Positions 45,246-56,579 of a stretch of 64,000 bases of DNA are shown here, in pieces (position 1 is the stretch's first letter; every line of letters starts with the position of its first letter). The translations under genes and the position numbers were made by a program. The notes beneath the pieces are model-generated. The model was not told the DNA's origin, searched no databases, and saw only the letters and a list, made by a program, of their open reading frames with translations. The stretch lies in NCBI GenBank assembly GCA_030844895.1, contig CM061223.1, positions 10,241,994 through 10,305,993 of the forward strand. Direction: 5' to 3'. This DNA comes from Ambrosia x helenae (lineage: Eukaryota; Streptophyta; Magnoliopsida; Asterales; Asteraceae).

Positions 45246-45810
45246 ACAAAATTTCAATTGCTAAAGGCATTATAGCCCAACGACATTTGATGGTGGGATA
45301 AGTATAAGGAAACAACATAATTCTTGGAGTCAAAGTCTTGAGTCAAGAGTCCAAGTCTTGACAACATAATTCTTGGAGTCAAAGTCTTGAGTCAAATAAT
45401 TATGTGTAATTATTGAGTCAAAGTATAATTATTGAGTCAAAGTCTATTCATGTTTAGAGGAGAATTTATCTCCCTCGTTGTTGTCTTTGTATTTGTATAT
45501 ATAGTGTTGTACAAAAATGAAGCAACCAAGTTGAACTATTACAAGTTAATTATGTTGTCAAGACTTTGATTCTTGACTCAAAACTTTGACTCCAAGAATT
45601 ATGTTGTTTCCTTATAATAAGACTTAGGGACTATAAGGTCTTGGGTTCGAATCTCACAAGGGGATTTTCTCATAATTATGAGTTTCCTCTTGAATTGGTG
45701 ACTTGGTGGTGTAATATGATCGCGTGGTAACACTAGTGGCACGATGATACTCCAGTGGTCTGTGAGTGATTCCAATTGGTCGTTCAAAAAAAAACACAAA
45801 GTTTCAATTG
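45246..45810 (+). mobile_element. SINE interrupted by a foldback element
   Basis: Same SINE family as 39044-39267: starts CTAAAGGCATTATAGCCC, box B GGGTTCGAATCTC at about 45648, poly-A end at about 45794. TSD acaaa(a/g)tttcaattg at 45246-45260 and 45796-45810. Split at ATAAG by 45303-45616. Confidence 0.85.
45303..45616. mobile_element. Foldback/MITE with 69-bp inverted repeats
   Basis: 314 bp. The outer 69 bp at each end (45303-45371, 45548-45616) are reverse complements with about three mismatches, starting TATAAGGAAACAACATAATT. A 5-bp duplication ataag (45298-45302, 45617-45621) flanks it. The intact SINE at 39044 has one ATAAG, confirming insertion. Internal TTGAGTCAAAGT units repeat directly. 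No ORF. Confidence 0.85.
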
Positions 45811-46071
45811 GGTGTCGATCATATTAGGGTCCTCTCGAGGTTTAAATTGTATATGTAGTTAATTACTATTTGCGTCCCTGTGTTTTTTGTGGTTTTAACT
45901 ACTTGAGTCCAAATCGAAAATATTTAACTACCTAAACATCTAACTTTTCAAAATCTAACTATTTGAGTCCAATTTAGCAACGCAGTCTAATTAATCTATT
46001 AACTTGTTGTGAAAAGACACAAATGGCCCTTATATTTTCACCCATTTTATTACTGAATCTGATATCTTTCG

Positions 46072-46104
<33 letters not shown>

Positions 46105-46753
46105 TCTGAACCTTCCCACCACCGCACCACACTTATCTTCTTTTCCACCTCCTTATCTCCTTAATTAAAAAGTCACAATTTGTAACTTATAACTTATCTC
46201 ATTTTCAAGGCACAAAAACTCATTTTCAAACTATTACTCAAACACTTTTTTCTCCTTATTAACTTTTTGAATAAGTCATAAGTAATAAGGAGGGCAAATA
46301 AGGAGAGCCAAACATGCATTAAAAAAAAAAGTTGAAGAAAATCTTTCAAACGAAGGCAACTACCAAGAAATGGAAAACATCAAAATCCCTTCATTTAATA
46401 TGGAAAATACAAAAATTGTTGTCGTCCAATGAGGTGGTGCCACGTGGCACGACTCATGTTAGCGGGGACCGACCATTCAATTCATTCGTGTTTAAACATA
46501 TTTGAATTTGAATAAATCCCATACACCCTCTTAGTAAGAAAGAAACTAGTGAATTTTTTTTTATTCAAATTACTATATATATTAATTTGCAACGGTCGGC
46601 GCAATAGCCGACTATTGCTTTTCCAACTTCTTGCCACCGACTATTTCTTTTCCAACTTCTTGCCATAAACTTTTAGTGTTTCGATTTTGGCCACGTCGGG
46701 AACGTTAACGGCCATGTGTTAGTCGACGATTGTCGCGTGTCATTTTCCTTAAT
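45811..46753. other. Spacer with CT/CA microsatellite
   Basis: A (CT)n(CA)n tract lies at about 46073-46103. A duplicated TTTTCCAACTTCTTGCCA lies near 46618-46665. No gene. Confidence 0.45.
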
Positions 46754-46758
46754 GAAAC

Positions 46759-46798
46759 TATAAGAGAATGATCAACCACCTTTTATTCATAATTCATA

Positions 46799-46852
<54 letters not shown>

Positions 46853-48268
46853 AAGTAAGACATAACCTACAAAATATTAAATACTAATAACAACTTTGAC
46901 TATGACATTGACATTGACCTTGACAATGACCATGACCAAGACTTTGACTATGACTTTGACTTTGACATGGAAATACATAGACAAAATATACAATTATAAC
47001 AATGGAGAATTTGGTGCATCTCTTATATGCCCCCGCAAGATGGACGGTCTTGAAATAAGTCCAATCTTGTATAGAAGTAGATGGTGTCATTGTTTGAGTA
47101 AGAGAAGAAGTTGATGAAGTTGAAGATGTAAACAAAGATGAAGTTGATTAAGCGGATGAATCAAGAGAAAATACATTGTTTTTTTTTTCTTTTTTTTTTT
47201 TTTGCAGTTGAAGAACATGAATAAAAGATAATTTGGTGCATCTCTAATATTAATGAAATAGAGATGGTTAAAAGCAAGAAAAGAGAAAATAGAGAACAAT
47301 GATCAGAGGGTAAACAGAACAGGTGATAGAAAATTAGAGATACAGTTTGTACGGAACACAATGGTTGTGGCACAAAAAAAAAAAAAAAAAAGATTTTAGG
47401 TTTTGCAAAACCAGGTAGAAGAAGAATAAGTTATGTAGGAACTTTGAAAGAGTAACAAAGTGTCGGGTAAGGGTGAGATGGAAGTAGAGGTTTGAGAAAG
47501 AGATTCATAGGGAAAAATATGTTCAAGAAAGTGGACATGACGGGAAGTGTAGATTCGATGAGTGAGGGGATCAAGGAGATTGAAAGTACTTTGAGAGGAT
47601 GAGTAGCCAATAAAAATGCACGGTTTTGACCAAGACTCAAGTTTATGTTTAGAGTATGGTCATAACCAAGGGTATGATAAGGAACCGAAACTATGAAGTT
47701 TTTCATAGTTTGGATAGATATGGAAAAGGTGAAAATAAAGAGAATCATTATTTAAGGAGGGGGTGGGTAATCTATTTAAAGATGTGAGTAGATGTGAGTT
47801 TTGGAGATGTTGAAAAGATGATTAAAAGAAATAGTAAGGGATGTTTTAAAGAATTTTAGGGGTGGTGGTGATCACGAAATAGTTGAAGAAAGGGATCTTT
47901 AGGTAGATATGGTGGGGATCGCAGTAGCGTGAAAAGAAATTTAGGGGTGATGGGCGATGATTCCCATGTTGATATGATCAAGAGCTTTCTCGTTGGAGAT
48001 AATGCTCTGATACCATATAAAAGAATGATCAACCACCTTTTATTCATAATTCATACATGATATATATATATATATATATATACAATGAAGTAAGACATAA
48101 CCTACAAAATATTAAATACCAATAACAACTTTGACTATGACATTGACATTGACCTTGACATTGACAATGACCATGACCAAGACTTTGACTATGACTTTAA
48201 CTTTGACATGGAAATACATAGACAAAATATACAATTATAATAATGGAGAATTTGGTGCATCTCTAATA
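46759..48268 (-). mobile_element. Deleted Copia element with two LTRs
   Basis: LTRs 46759-47027 and 48016-48268 begin TATAA(G/A)AGAATGATC and end GCATCTCT(T/A)ATA on the plus strand. The TSD gaaac is perfect (46754-46758, 48269-48273). On the minus strand the primer site TGGTATCAGAGC (48015-48004) abuts the right LTR, and a GCGGGGGCA tract precedes the left one. The LTRs differ mainly in the length of an (AT)n run (46803-46847 against 48059-48081) and an 8-bp ACATTG-type unit. The interior is under 1 kb. Confidence 0.87.
47431..47748 (-). pseudogene. Copia integrase C-terminal remnant
   Basis: Read across minus-strand frames, the region has the order SYPWL, ESWSKPCIFIGYSS, DPLTHRIYTSRHV and FPYESL typical of the Copia integrase tail before RT. 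A stop and frame changes are present. The open frame of 105 codons overlapping it is mostly in the wrong phase. Gag, RT and RNase H are deleted. Confidence 0.6.
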
Positions 48269-48273
48269 GAAAC

Positions 48274-49248
48274 TTCAGCTACTTTAGATTTTAGAGTGAC
48301 AAAAGAAAATTTCAGTAACTTAATTAAAACAGTTGGAAACTTGTTTACGTTTCTGTTTCTATGAAGTTATCCCTTGCATAATTTATGAAGATTTATAAAA
48401 GTTTAAAAGCTATATAATATCCATCAAAGATTAAAAAAAAAAAAAAAAAAAAAAAAAACCGATGATTTGGAGTTTTCGACTATTTTGAATTAATGAACAT
48501 TGGGCCTGGGCTAGAAACCACACAATTGAATTAACTTCAACCTTGTTGGGCTGTGATTTAACCCCTTACAGACTAAAAAAGTAAAAAGCATGTTGTTACT
48601 TCCAAGGCTTTGTCATTGAATTAACAAAAAGACATCACAACAAGTGTAGAATGTAGCAAGTAGTTAGTGTTTTAATTGATGTATTTGTTGTATAAAATCA
48701 ACTTTACATTTTAATTGATAAAAAAAGTCTAGTACTTGTTAATCCGAAATCATGAAAATTATTCAGTTTGTATCCCTGTGGTTAATTGCTAGAAAGTGAA
48801 GCAAGCTGGGAACAAGGAGACATGTAATCAAATTTGGATAGGACATTAAGTGAACCAACATCCTTGCAAGGATGTTTCAAGGATACATAACTAAAAATAA
48901 ATAAAAACAATCAAGTAATCAACAAAACATGTTTCAAGCATACATAACTAACTAGGCTCAAGCTATATATTCAAGTTTTGAATATATAGCTTGTATAAGT
49001 CTGAAATAAAGAACCTAAAGTTGTTTGTGGGAAAGAGACTCAAGCTATATATTCAAGTTTTGTAGTCGGAAAACCCGAAATCGTCTCATTTTTTGTCTTC
49101 ACTGTTTGTTTAGGGTTTATCACTGATTGTGTTAACCAGATAGTTGTCTTAGTATTTGGTATATATGTTTAGTTTCTTCTTTGTATGGCGTTTTTTCATT
49201 CTGGTAAACTATTGTGGATTTGTGGGTTAATAACATCAGGTTTGGGTA
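48274..49248. other. Spacer, no gene recognised
   Basis: Contains a poly-A run at about 48433-48459 and a perfect 16-bp hairpin at 48959-48993 whose left half is repeated directly near 49037. Confidence 0.45.
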
Positions 49249-49256
49249 ATATTGCG

Positions 49257-49455
49257 CAGTGGCGAAGGTTTGTAGGGGCGGCCGACCCCCTCGGATTTTC
49301 GCGCAGAAGTTCTGATTATATAGTATCCGTATAGAAAATTTTGAAAATATAGGGTTTCGACCCCCGAAACTGGTTTTCGACCCCCCGAAACCAGTGACTT
49401 CCGAACCCCCGGTGACTTCCGACCCCCCGAACCTTCGGGTCAAGCTTCGCCACTG
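49257..49455. mobile_element. hAT MITE (CAGTGGCGAAG family), copy 1
   Basis: 199 bp with TIRs CAGTGGCGAAGG / CAGTGGCGAAGC and a perfect 8-bp TSD atattgcg (49249-49256, 49456-49463). The interior carries repeated GACCCCCCGAA-type units. A 198-bp relative lies at 61671-61868. Confidence 0.88.
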
Positions 49456-49953
49456 ATATTGCGCCTTTCATTCATGTTTGTTTGCTACACAACCTTTATT
49501 CGTGCAAGCTACGAACGATTTGAACAACGCTGCCATCCAATCATCACTGAAACTTATACCGCCAAAGGTCCACCTAACCTTCTAGCTCACTTCCAAGTCA
49601 GACTTGCTTGATTCAACCTCTGAAGCCCGGCTGGGTCGTTGAGTCACTGTTGGAATCATTCAACAATCATTATTTGGTTTATAACATCACAACTTCAAAG
49701 ATGTTTGATTGTTTGAGTGGTTTTACTTACTATCTTGTTATTATTGACTTTACAAAGCTTTATTGTTAGAAGTTAAAAGAAAATCACCATCAACATTTTT
49801 CAAGCATGGAACTCATCCTAACACCTTTTTCCCATAATTATTCAGCTTTTTTTAGCAACTTTAAATAGAAAAAAAAAATACATTCCAAGAATACAAAACT
49901 TCTTTTTGTCAATTGGTTAACACATGGAACTTGAGACGTTTGGTATCCTATAA

Positions 49954-50796
49954 GGCTAGACATTGTGATCAATCTCTTGAGGGGGCATGGACTGACACGT
50001 GGATCCACCTCACCCAACCTTTCAAAATACATTATGCATGGGCTAGTGGTGACGTGGACGATCGGTGGATGGCCTCCACGTCACCGTGAATTTATTAATT
50101 AATTTCTTTTTAAAACTTAAAATAATAAACATTATATTACAAATAAACAAATACATTATATAAACATAAACAAACCTAAATTAAACAACAACAACAAAAA
50201 ACATAAATTAAACCTAAACTAAAACCTAATCTAAGTGCCTCCAGATCATTTGCCAAACAGATAAGTGAGGAAACTCACTGTGCCCTTAAAACTAGTAGTC
50301 GAACTTGGTGAGATCAGCCACCCCATAATCCGGGGTATTGAGAGGGGGGGGGGGGGGGATTGTTGCAAAACTATTTGGTTTAGTGAGTCGGTGGTTCAGT
50401 TTGAACCACCAACCAAAAGTTTAAACTCTTGTAGGACGTGGGGCCAAATCGACCCCCGACGTGGTGGGTTGGTTTACAATTGGGACCACGCGTACAAAGA
50501 GCAATTTCTTCTTCTTCGGTCCAATGAACCATATTCGAAAGGTGGGGTTAAAGGGAACGATGATGTAGACGGTAGAAAAATGAAATTAATTGCAAACCTA
50601 CCGTTGTCAAACGGTCAAAGGACAGTAAAACTAACGGTCAAATGAACGAATGTCACGTCAATCGTCAGGCGTTGCCTCACGCTGATGGAAATTTCGACCG
50701 GATGTGCCCTACGCCCTGGCCCGCACTTGGTACGGTGTGGTGAACCCAAGTGGAAGGGCTCTATGGGTCTTTTCCACGCCACCACACCGTATAGCC
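49954..50796. mobile_element. PIF/Harbinger-like non-autonomous element
   Basis: 843 bp. The ends GGCTAGACATTGTG and, reversed, GGCTATACGGTGTG are inverted, flanked by TAA (49951-49953, 50797-50799). A 15-nt poly-G lies at 50344-50358. The open frame at 50265-50645 is not similar to a known protein. Confidence 0.65.
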
Positions 50797-51509
50797 TAAT
50801 AGTAGAAAAAAATTACTTCAGTTTTCTGACATTTTGATATACGAGAATATGTAGGGAGATTTATTCAAGACAAAATTACAGAAAACATTATTTACGTTTA
50901 CCAAAAATTGCAGGTTTCAGCCTTAATGTTTAAAATTTGTAGGATTCAGCCTTTAACGAAGTTTTTGTTGCAAGAACATCCTTTAACGAAGGTTTTGTTG
51001 CAGGAAACATCCTTTCTCACTAACCTGCACTAACCTCGTTAGTTTTTCTAGTTAATTTCTCCTATAGGGACCATTCTTGCCAAATCTAAAATTTTAAAAC
51101 TTTCCCTCACTCTCCTCCTACCTTGCCATGTTTTTCCGGCGAGTTCATTGTCGGATCCGGCCAACCAACTCCGGCGACTGGTTTAGTCGAAATTTAGATT
51201 AAATAAATCTTACTGATCTTGTTTCTTCTTGGAGGCTTGTTCAGTTGTTTGCAGTTGTGCATCCATACTTTAAACACCTTTTTTTTCAGCCCAACTTCAT
51301 CACAAAACTGTAGAATCTCTTGTTCATCTTGCTTTTGAATCTTCCATCCTATTTTTCTGCAAAATCATGCATCCTTGCTTTTTGTTCATCTGTGAATTTT
51401 GTTCTGAATCTTTTCTTCATTGGATTTTGACCTGTGTGTGTCTGGTACATGTTAAGATCTTCACTTAATGATTTCGTCGGTGTTGCACTGTTCCCACCAA
51501 ACACCACCA

Positions 51510-51862
51510 TTAGTGGTGGTGGCAGTACCTATGGTGGTAAGGTGGCTGCATTACAGCAGCAAGTCTAGGTGGTGGGTTCTGAATAGCAGGTATCCATGTG
51601 GTGGATTGTGACTCACCTTCCACCTCTCGTCGGTGGAAATTCCGGTGGTAATCACAATCAGCACATTTTAATCCTTCTGGTGTTTTTTCTTCACCTTTAG
51701 CCATGAATTCTCTACACCAATCAACAACATAAGCACCCATGTTGTACCTGAAGAACTGGCTAATACCTGGGGACAAAGGCGACAACGCTGCTGTGCACCA
51801 CCACCCTACTCCTTCTACCTTCCCTTTTTTGCCTCTCTCTCTGCTCTGATCTCTCTCTCCAT
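51510..51862 (-). pseudogene. Captured zinc-finger homeodomain (ZF-HD dimerisation domain) fragment
   Basis: The minus-strand frame contains VVDWCREFMAKGEEKTPEGL and KCADCDYHRNFHRREVEGE, then a Pro/His-rich stretch with PPYHHRY. This is the ZF-HD/mini-zinc-finger dimerisation domain and the start of the linker that precedes the homeodomain in ZHD transcription factors. The N-terminal RYxECLKNHA part is degraded and the usual Gly before the first Cys is Trp. The homeodomain is absent. The visible ATG at 51890 lies in the younger hAT-like insertion, so the original start is displaced. If transcribed, it could resemble a MIF-type competitor of ZHD dimers, which is speculative. Confidence 0.75.
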
Positions 51863-53394
51863 TAGGCCTATAAACGAACCGAACGTTCATGCCTGTTCAT
51901 GAACTGTTTGGCGATAAGTTCGTTTATGTTCATTTATTTAAACTAGCAGGAGCCCGCGCGTTGCGGCGGTGCTGTACAATGTTTGGATGTTGCGTTTAGA
52001 CAAATTTATGATTTTCGACCCGATTCGACCTGAAAATTCAAATTGATTTATATATAACTTGAATTTCTTTTATAAAAAGTGCATATATATAATTTTGTTT
52101 ATTTAGCTCGATTCGAATTCAAACATAAATCAAATTGTAATTTAAATAACCTGAATAACCCGAAAACAGTCGTGCTAAACATCCATACGCAACTTATTAC
52201 TTTTACATGTTATATTATAAAGATTAAAACCCACTTATAACTAGATCAAATTTATCCTCTATTATTGATTAAAAAAGAACATTACGATGTTACCTGAAAG
52301 CATGATGAGTAAAGTGCATTCTTGCTAGTTGTTTGTTAATCTCCACATGCTAATTCCAAAAATTATATAACGAACAGGTGAGTTTGTTTGCGGTTAATTT
52401 ATTGTAGATAAGACATACAAAATATAGGGGTTTAAAATTGTGAATGGTGTAATATTATATAAACTAATTTTTTTGTTTCTTGTTTTTGCCTTTTTTTAAC
52501 CTTCAACTATTAATCATTAATTTCTTGTTTTTTTGTCATTAATTAATAGAAATTAATAGTTGTCTTAAATTTGTCTTGTCATTATAATGAAATTATAATT
52601 TTACCCTTATGCATAAACATGAAATGACAAATTTACCCGTCCAGCACCCACTATATAGTAGTATAGATATAGATAAATAAACGAACACAAACACAATTTT
52701 TTGTTCATTTAATTAAATGAACAAACATGAACACACGTTTGTTCGTTCATTTATGTTCATGAACGTTTGTTTATGTTAGTTTATTTACGTTCGTTCATTT
52801 ATGTTCGTTTAATTAAACTTTACTTTATTTTTATTATTTAGTTCCCTTTTGTTAAGTAACCTTAATTAATATTATATTATATACAATTCATATTATATTA
52901 TATTATATACAATATATTTGATATGTTCTAAAAACTTAACCCTAACCCGAACATTATAAACATATCAGCCGCTCTCCACACTTCATAGCCCCACCCCCCT
53001 TCTCTTTGGTAGATACATGATGGATATTTTGAATGAATCGTGTACATTCAAACTCCTAATTTAGATTTGGTTTTGGTTGTATTATGATGTATTAGACTTG
53101 GTTGAATTGTAATGAATCATTATTAACTTGTTTTTATTTGTGTTCATTAATGTTCGTTTATGTTCATTTGTGTTCGTTTATATTGATCATTTGTGTTCGT
53201 TAATGTTCATGAATTGTTTGTTTAGGTTTTGATGAACGAACATAAACGAACATGAACATGACAAATTTCTTAATGAACAAACATGAACACAAAAATGTAT
53301 TCGATTATGTGTTCGTGTTCGTGTTCGATTAAAGTTAAATGAACAAACATGAACACGCCTATGTTCATGTTCGTTCGGTTCGTTTACAGGCCTA
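51863..53394. mobile_element. hAT-like GTTCG-repeat element containing a Helitron
   Basis: Termini TAGGCCTATAAACGAACCGA and, reversed, TAGGCCTGTAAACGAACCGA; TSD ctctccat / ctctccac (7 of 8). The interior is degenerate GTTCGTTTATGTTCATTT repeats. It resembles the GCTCG family in its ends (TAGG..TGTAAACGARC) and design. A Helitron (about 51943-52673) is inserted near its left end. Confidence 0.83.
51943..52673 (-). mobile_element. Non-autonomous Helitron (innermost of three nested elements)
   Basis: On the minus strand it starts TCTATACTACTATATAGTGG (with TCTATA just before) and ends with hairpin CCGC-aacgc-GCGG, then CTAG at 51946-51943 and a host T. No TSD, as expected. The exact 5' base (52667 or 52673) is ambiguous. 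Confidence 0.75.
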
Positions 53395-53829
53395 CTCTCC
53401 ACGATCCTATCTCTCTTCGATTCTTACAGATCTGGGTGTGGTGTAGGTGTTAATTAGAGGTAGGGTTTAATTATAGGTGAGAGAGTGGTTGATTGGGTAG
53501 AAGATGACAGAGGGAGGGAAAGTTTGAAAATTTCAGATTTGGCAAGAATGGTCCCTAGAGGAGAAATTAACTAGAAAAACTAACGTGGTTAGTGAGAAAG
53601 GATGTTTCCTGCAACAAAACCTTCATTAAAGGATGTTCTTGCAACAAAAACTTCGTTAAAGGATGTTCCTGCAACAAAAACTTCGTTAAAGGCCGAATCC
53701 TGCAAGTTTTAAACATTAAGGCTGAAACCTGCAATTTTAGGTAAACGTAAAGGATGTTTTTTGTAATTTTGTCTTTATTCAAACGTGGTATATGATTGGC
53801 GTCAAAAGACTGATAAAAATAAGCATTTT

Positions 53830-55100
53830 AGATGGAGTTCCAACTACCTTATCAGATTGTGTAAGTCGGGTGTCGAACCTCGAGGAGTATTGTGAAAAGT
53901 GTTATGCTAATATAATTACTAAACCTAGAAAAATAAGTAACACCAATTATTTGGAATGTTTGAGAACAAACGAAATTAAATAACACGACTAAAACTAAAA
54001 TGAGTTGTGAACAATGATGAGAAAAGGTGATCTCTCCAGGATTTTGGTTAGTCACTCTTGCCAAAGATTGAACAAATTGTCAATTGAAATCACATAGACA
54101 TGATTTGTGGCTAAAATACGATTTAGATTGTAAGTTGATTAGTGACCTAATTGACAGCCGATAGCTAGACCGATACTATCGATTTGGTTAACTACTACTT
54201 AACAATTTACTAATTATTCATAAAATTGAAAGAATAAGACTTGCAAATTAATCAATGACCACCGATAACCGGACCGATATGGTTGATGAAATAAAAAACA
54301 AGTAACTCATTCAATAAACAATTCAAAGCAAATCGTTCATACGAAACCACAATTGAAAGTTATAACTAAACAATCAAAAAATTCAATTCAATGTTTTGAC
54401 AATCAAACAAACCCCAGCTACGTAACTAACCATTCACCTGGAGAGAATCACGGATGGTTTAGCCGCTCATTCTGGTGGAACACACGTCACTTGATGGATG
54501 AAAGATCGAAGACATGATGCATTGAAAGATTGTATGATGTTGGATGGATGTTCTTACTACCAAAAAGCTCCCAAAGTCTGATTCTTTTCGACTAAGGACG
54601 GCCAAGCATCATTAGGTTTTGAAAATTATCTTTTATATAACAATATAACAAGTTTCCTATTTTCCTCACCAACGCACCGTAAGCTACGCTCAAGGAGCCG
54701 TAGCTTACGGTCAGCACTTATTGATCCTACTTGTGTTTTCTTCTCAACCGTAGTTGGCGGGTAGCTCTTGGATGGTTACGGAGTACAGTTGCTGAGATGA
54801 AACTTCTCTTTCTCGACATATAGCCCATAAGTTATGGCCATAGGGTCGTAGCCTACGGCGAGACCATCACGACTTCTCCAAATTCATCTTCCATCATCAT
54901 TCTTATACTCTCAACCTCCCGAACACTTCGATCTCCCCAATTCATCATTCTTGCTTGATTCACTACGCACCTGCAACATTAAAACTTCGCGTAGTCATCA
55001 TATTCACGACATATAATCATCCAAATCTCATTAAAAGCACACAAATACACATATTAACGCACAGTTCTTACCCATTCCATCAATATAAAAATAAATAAAG
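53830..55100 (-). repeat. LTR-like sequence of an Athila/Tat-type Gypsy (approximate)
   Basis: On the minus strand the left part has CTCCTCGAGGTTCGACACC, close to CTCCTTGTGTTCGATACC near the 3' end of the LTRs at 56231 and 59234. A 13-bp perfect hairpin ACCGTAAGCTACG / CGTAGCTTACGGT lies at 54676-54711. No ends, primer site or TSD were identified. Confidence 0.4.
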
Positions 55101-56444
55101 TTAATACCTAGGTAAAAGAAATGCATTCCTATTAAGATTGTGACTCAGAAACTAACACATTGTTTATCATTCAACCAATGTGGGACAAAATCAATTTCCC
55201 TAGTGAAGAGATATGTATACGTGCGTGCACACGACCACATATCAAAGCACGCATCATCAGGACAACTCAGCAAGCTTCCAAAAGCCTACGCACGTTTCCT
55301 AGTGCATGCCAGCTATGACCCGACAAGGAAAGGGACATGCAACCAATCCGAGGCTACCATTCCCTGCTCTACGATCTCTGGCAGGTTCGAGGTACATAAA
55401 AAGGACAGAAAGGACGATTGCCAAATACATGTCGCCAATCATAGAAGGACAACAGCCCAGCTCCAACGGTTGTCAACTATGTCGGACCCACACGAGACAG
55501 TTGTCATTCCCAAATGGGCCAATCACATGACGCCTTCCAAGCCTATAAATACCCTTCTCCCCCAAGGGAGAGGATCATTTTGTTTTCCACATAAAATACT
55601 TAGAGAAATTTTGTAATAGCTTAGGAAGAAAGATTATAGTCGAAACATTGTATTCGCTTATATTCGAGTTCTTTGTAATCATCTAGCCAAACATTAATAA
55701 AATATCTCTTCATTGTGCTCGTCTAAATAGGTATTTAATCCAGTGTTTCTTCATTGGCTCCATCCGTGACTGAGCAATTTAAAACAACAAACTTTTCTCG
55801 ACTTATTTCTTTCTAAAAAAGAACTATGAGTTCTCTACTACCTACTTTCCCAAGGAACACCTCAGCTACTGGTGCTACCCAAGCCGGTACTAGTCAGCAC
55901 GAGAACACCTAGGGAGGACAGGACAATCCAACAAAGGTTGTCCAACACACCACACCATCTTCATGCACCCGCCAGATTCCTCCCTTCCACTCCGTCACTG
56001 ATAATGCCAACCAAAGCACCCCTACTAGAAATGTTACGTCGATGGTTAGTCCGGAGATGTGGTACGCCCAAGAAAAGGAGTCTTTGAAGCGCAGATACGC
56101 GCAGATACTTCGAGACCAACAGCTGAAAGAGATTTCTTCGAAGTTGTTATCTGACGAAGGCAGAGCTATCACGGTGTCCAAGGGCCCCTCCAAGGCCACA
56201 GGATACCTCAACGGGAGCAAACAGAAGGACTAACGGGTGGTTCAACGAACACCCTTTAATAGTGTTAAAACGTTTAGTTTATCCACATTTATTTGTGTTA
56301 TTGCTTGGAATTGGGTAACTACGGTTGTTTTGGTTGCAGGTGTAATAAGGAGTTAAAAATGACGAAATACGGGCTTGGGAATGGACCGGAACGCATTGGA
56401 ACGAGATGGAAGGCAAGAAAGAAGAAATGAAGAACTCTAAAGAC

Positions 56445-56579
56445 CCACCGTACCCTTACGGCCCAGCCGTAGGGTTACGGTGGCTTCAGGCCACAATTTC
56501 CACCGTATGGCAGGCCCAAACAACCGTCAAGATTTGAAACCCACCGTACCCTTACGGTGGGACCGTAGGGGTACGGTGG
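56445..56579 (+). repeat. Twin CCGTA hairpins in the 5' LTR
   Basis: Arms 56445-56461 / 56467-56483 and 56541-56557 / 56563-56579 pair over 17 bp with one or two mismatches and 5-nt loops. They are repeated in the 3' LTR at about 59448-59582. Confidence 0.75.

Larger units (their letters stand above)
50860..53782 (-). mobile_element. Pack-MULE carrying a ZF-HD gene piece
   Basis: A perfect 9-bp duplication tttattcaa (50860-50868, 53774-53782), the Mutator-like hallmark, flanks a 2.9-kb element starting GACAAAATTAC. It has inverted repeats of about 250 bp (50869 to about 51110, and about 53515 to 53773). A 30-bp unit with CCTTTAACGAAGTTTTTGTT is present twice in the left arm and three times in the right arm. 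No transposase is present. The interior holds a ZF-HD fragment on the minus strand and, inserted into it, the hAT-like element 51863-53394. Confidence 0.88.

Noticed and set aside
47161..47373. Minus-strand ORFs across poly-T/poly-A runs
   Set aside because: Lys/Leu/Phe-rich low-complexity frames within the deleted Copia.
50265..50645. 126-codon plus ORF
   Set aside because: Lies in a PIF-type element with a poly-G run; no homology recognised.
55140..55616. 158-codon plus ORF
   Set aside because: Falls entirely within the Gypsy 5' LTR, across its TATA region.
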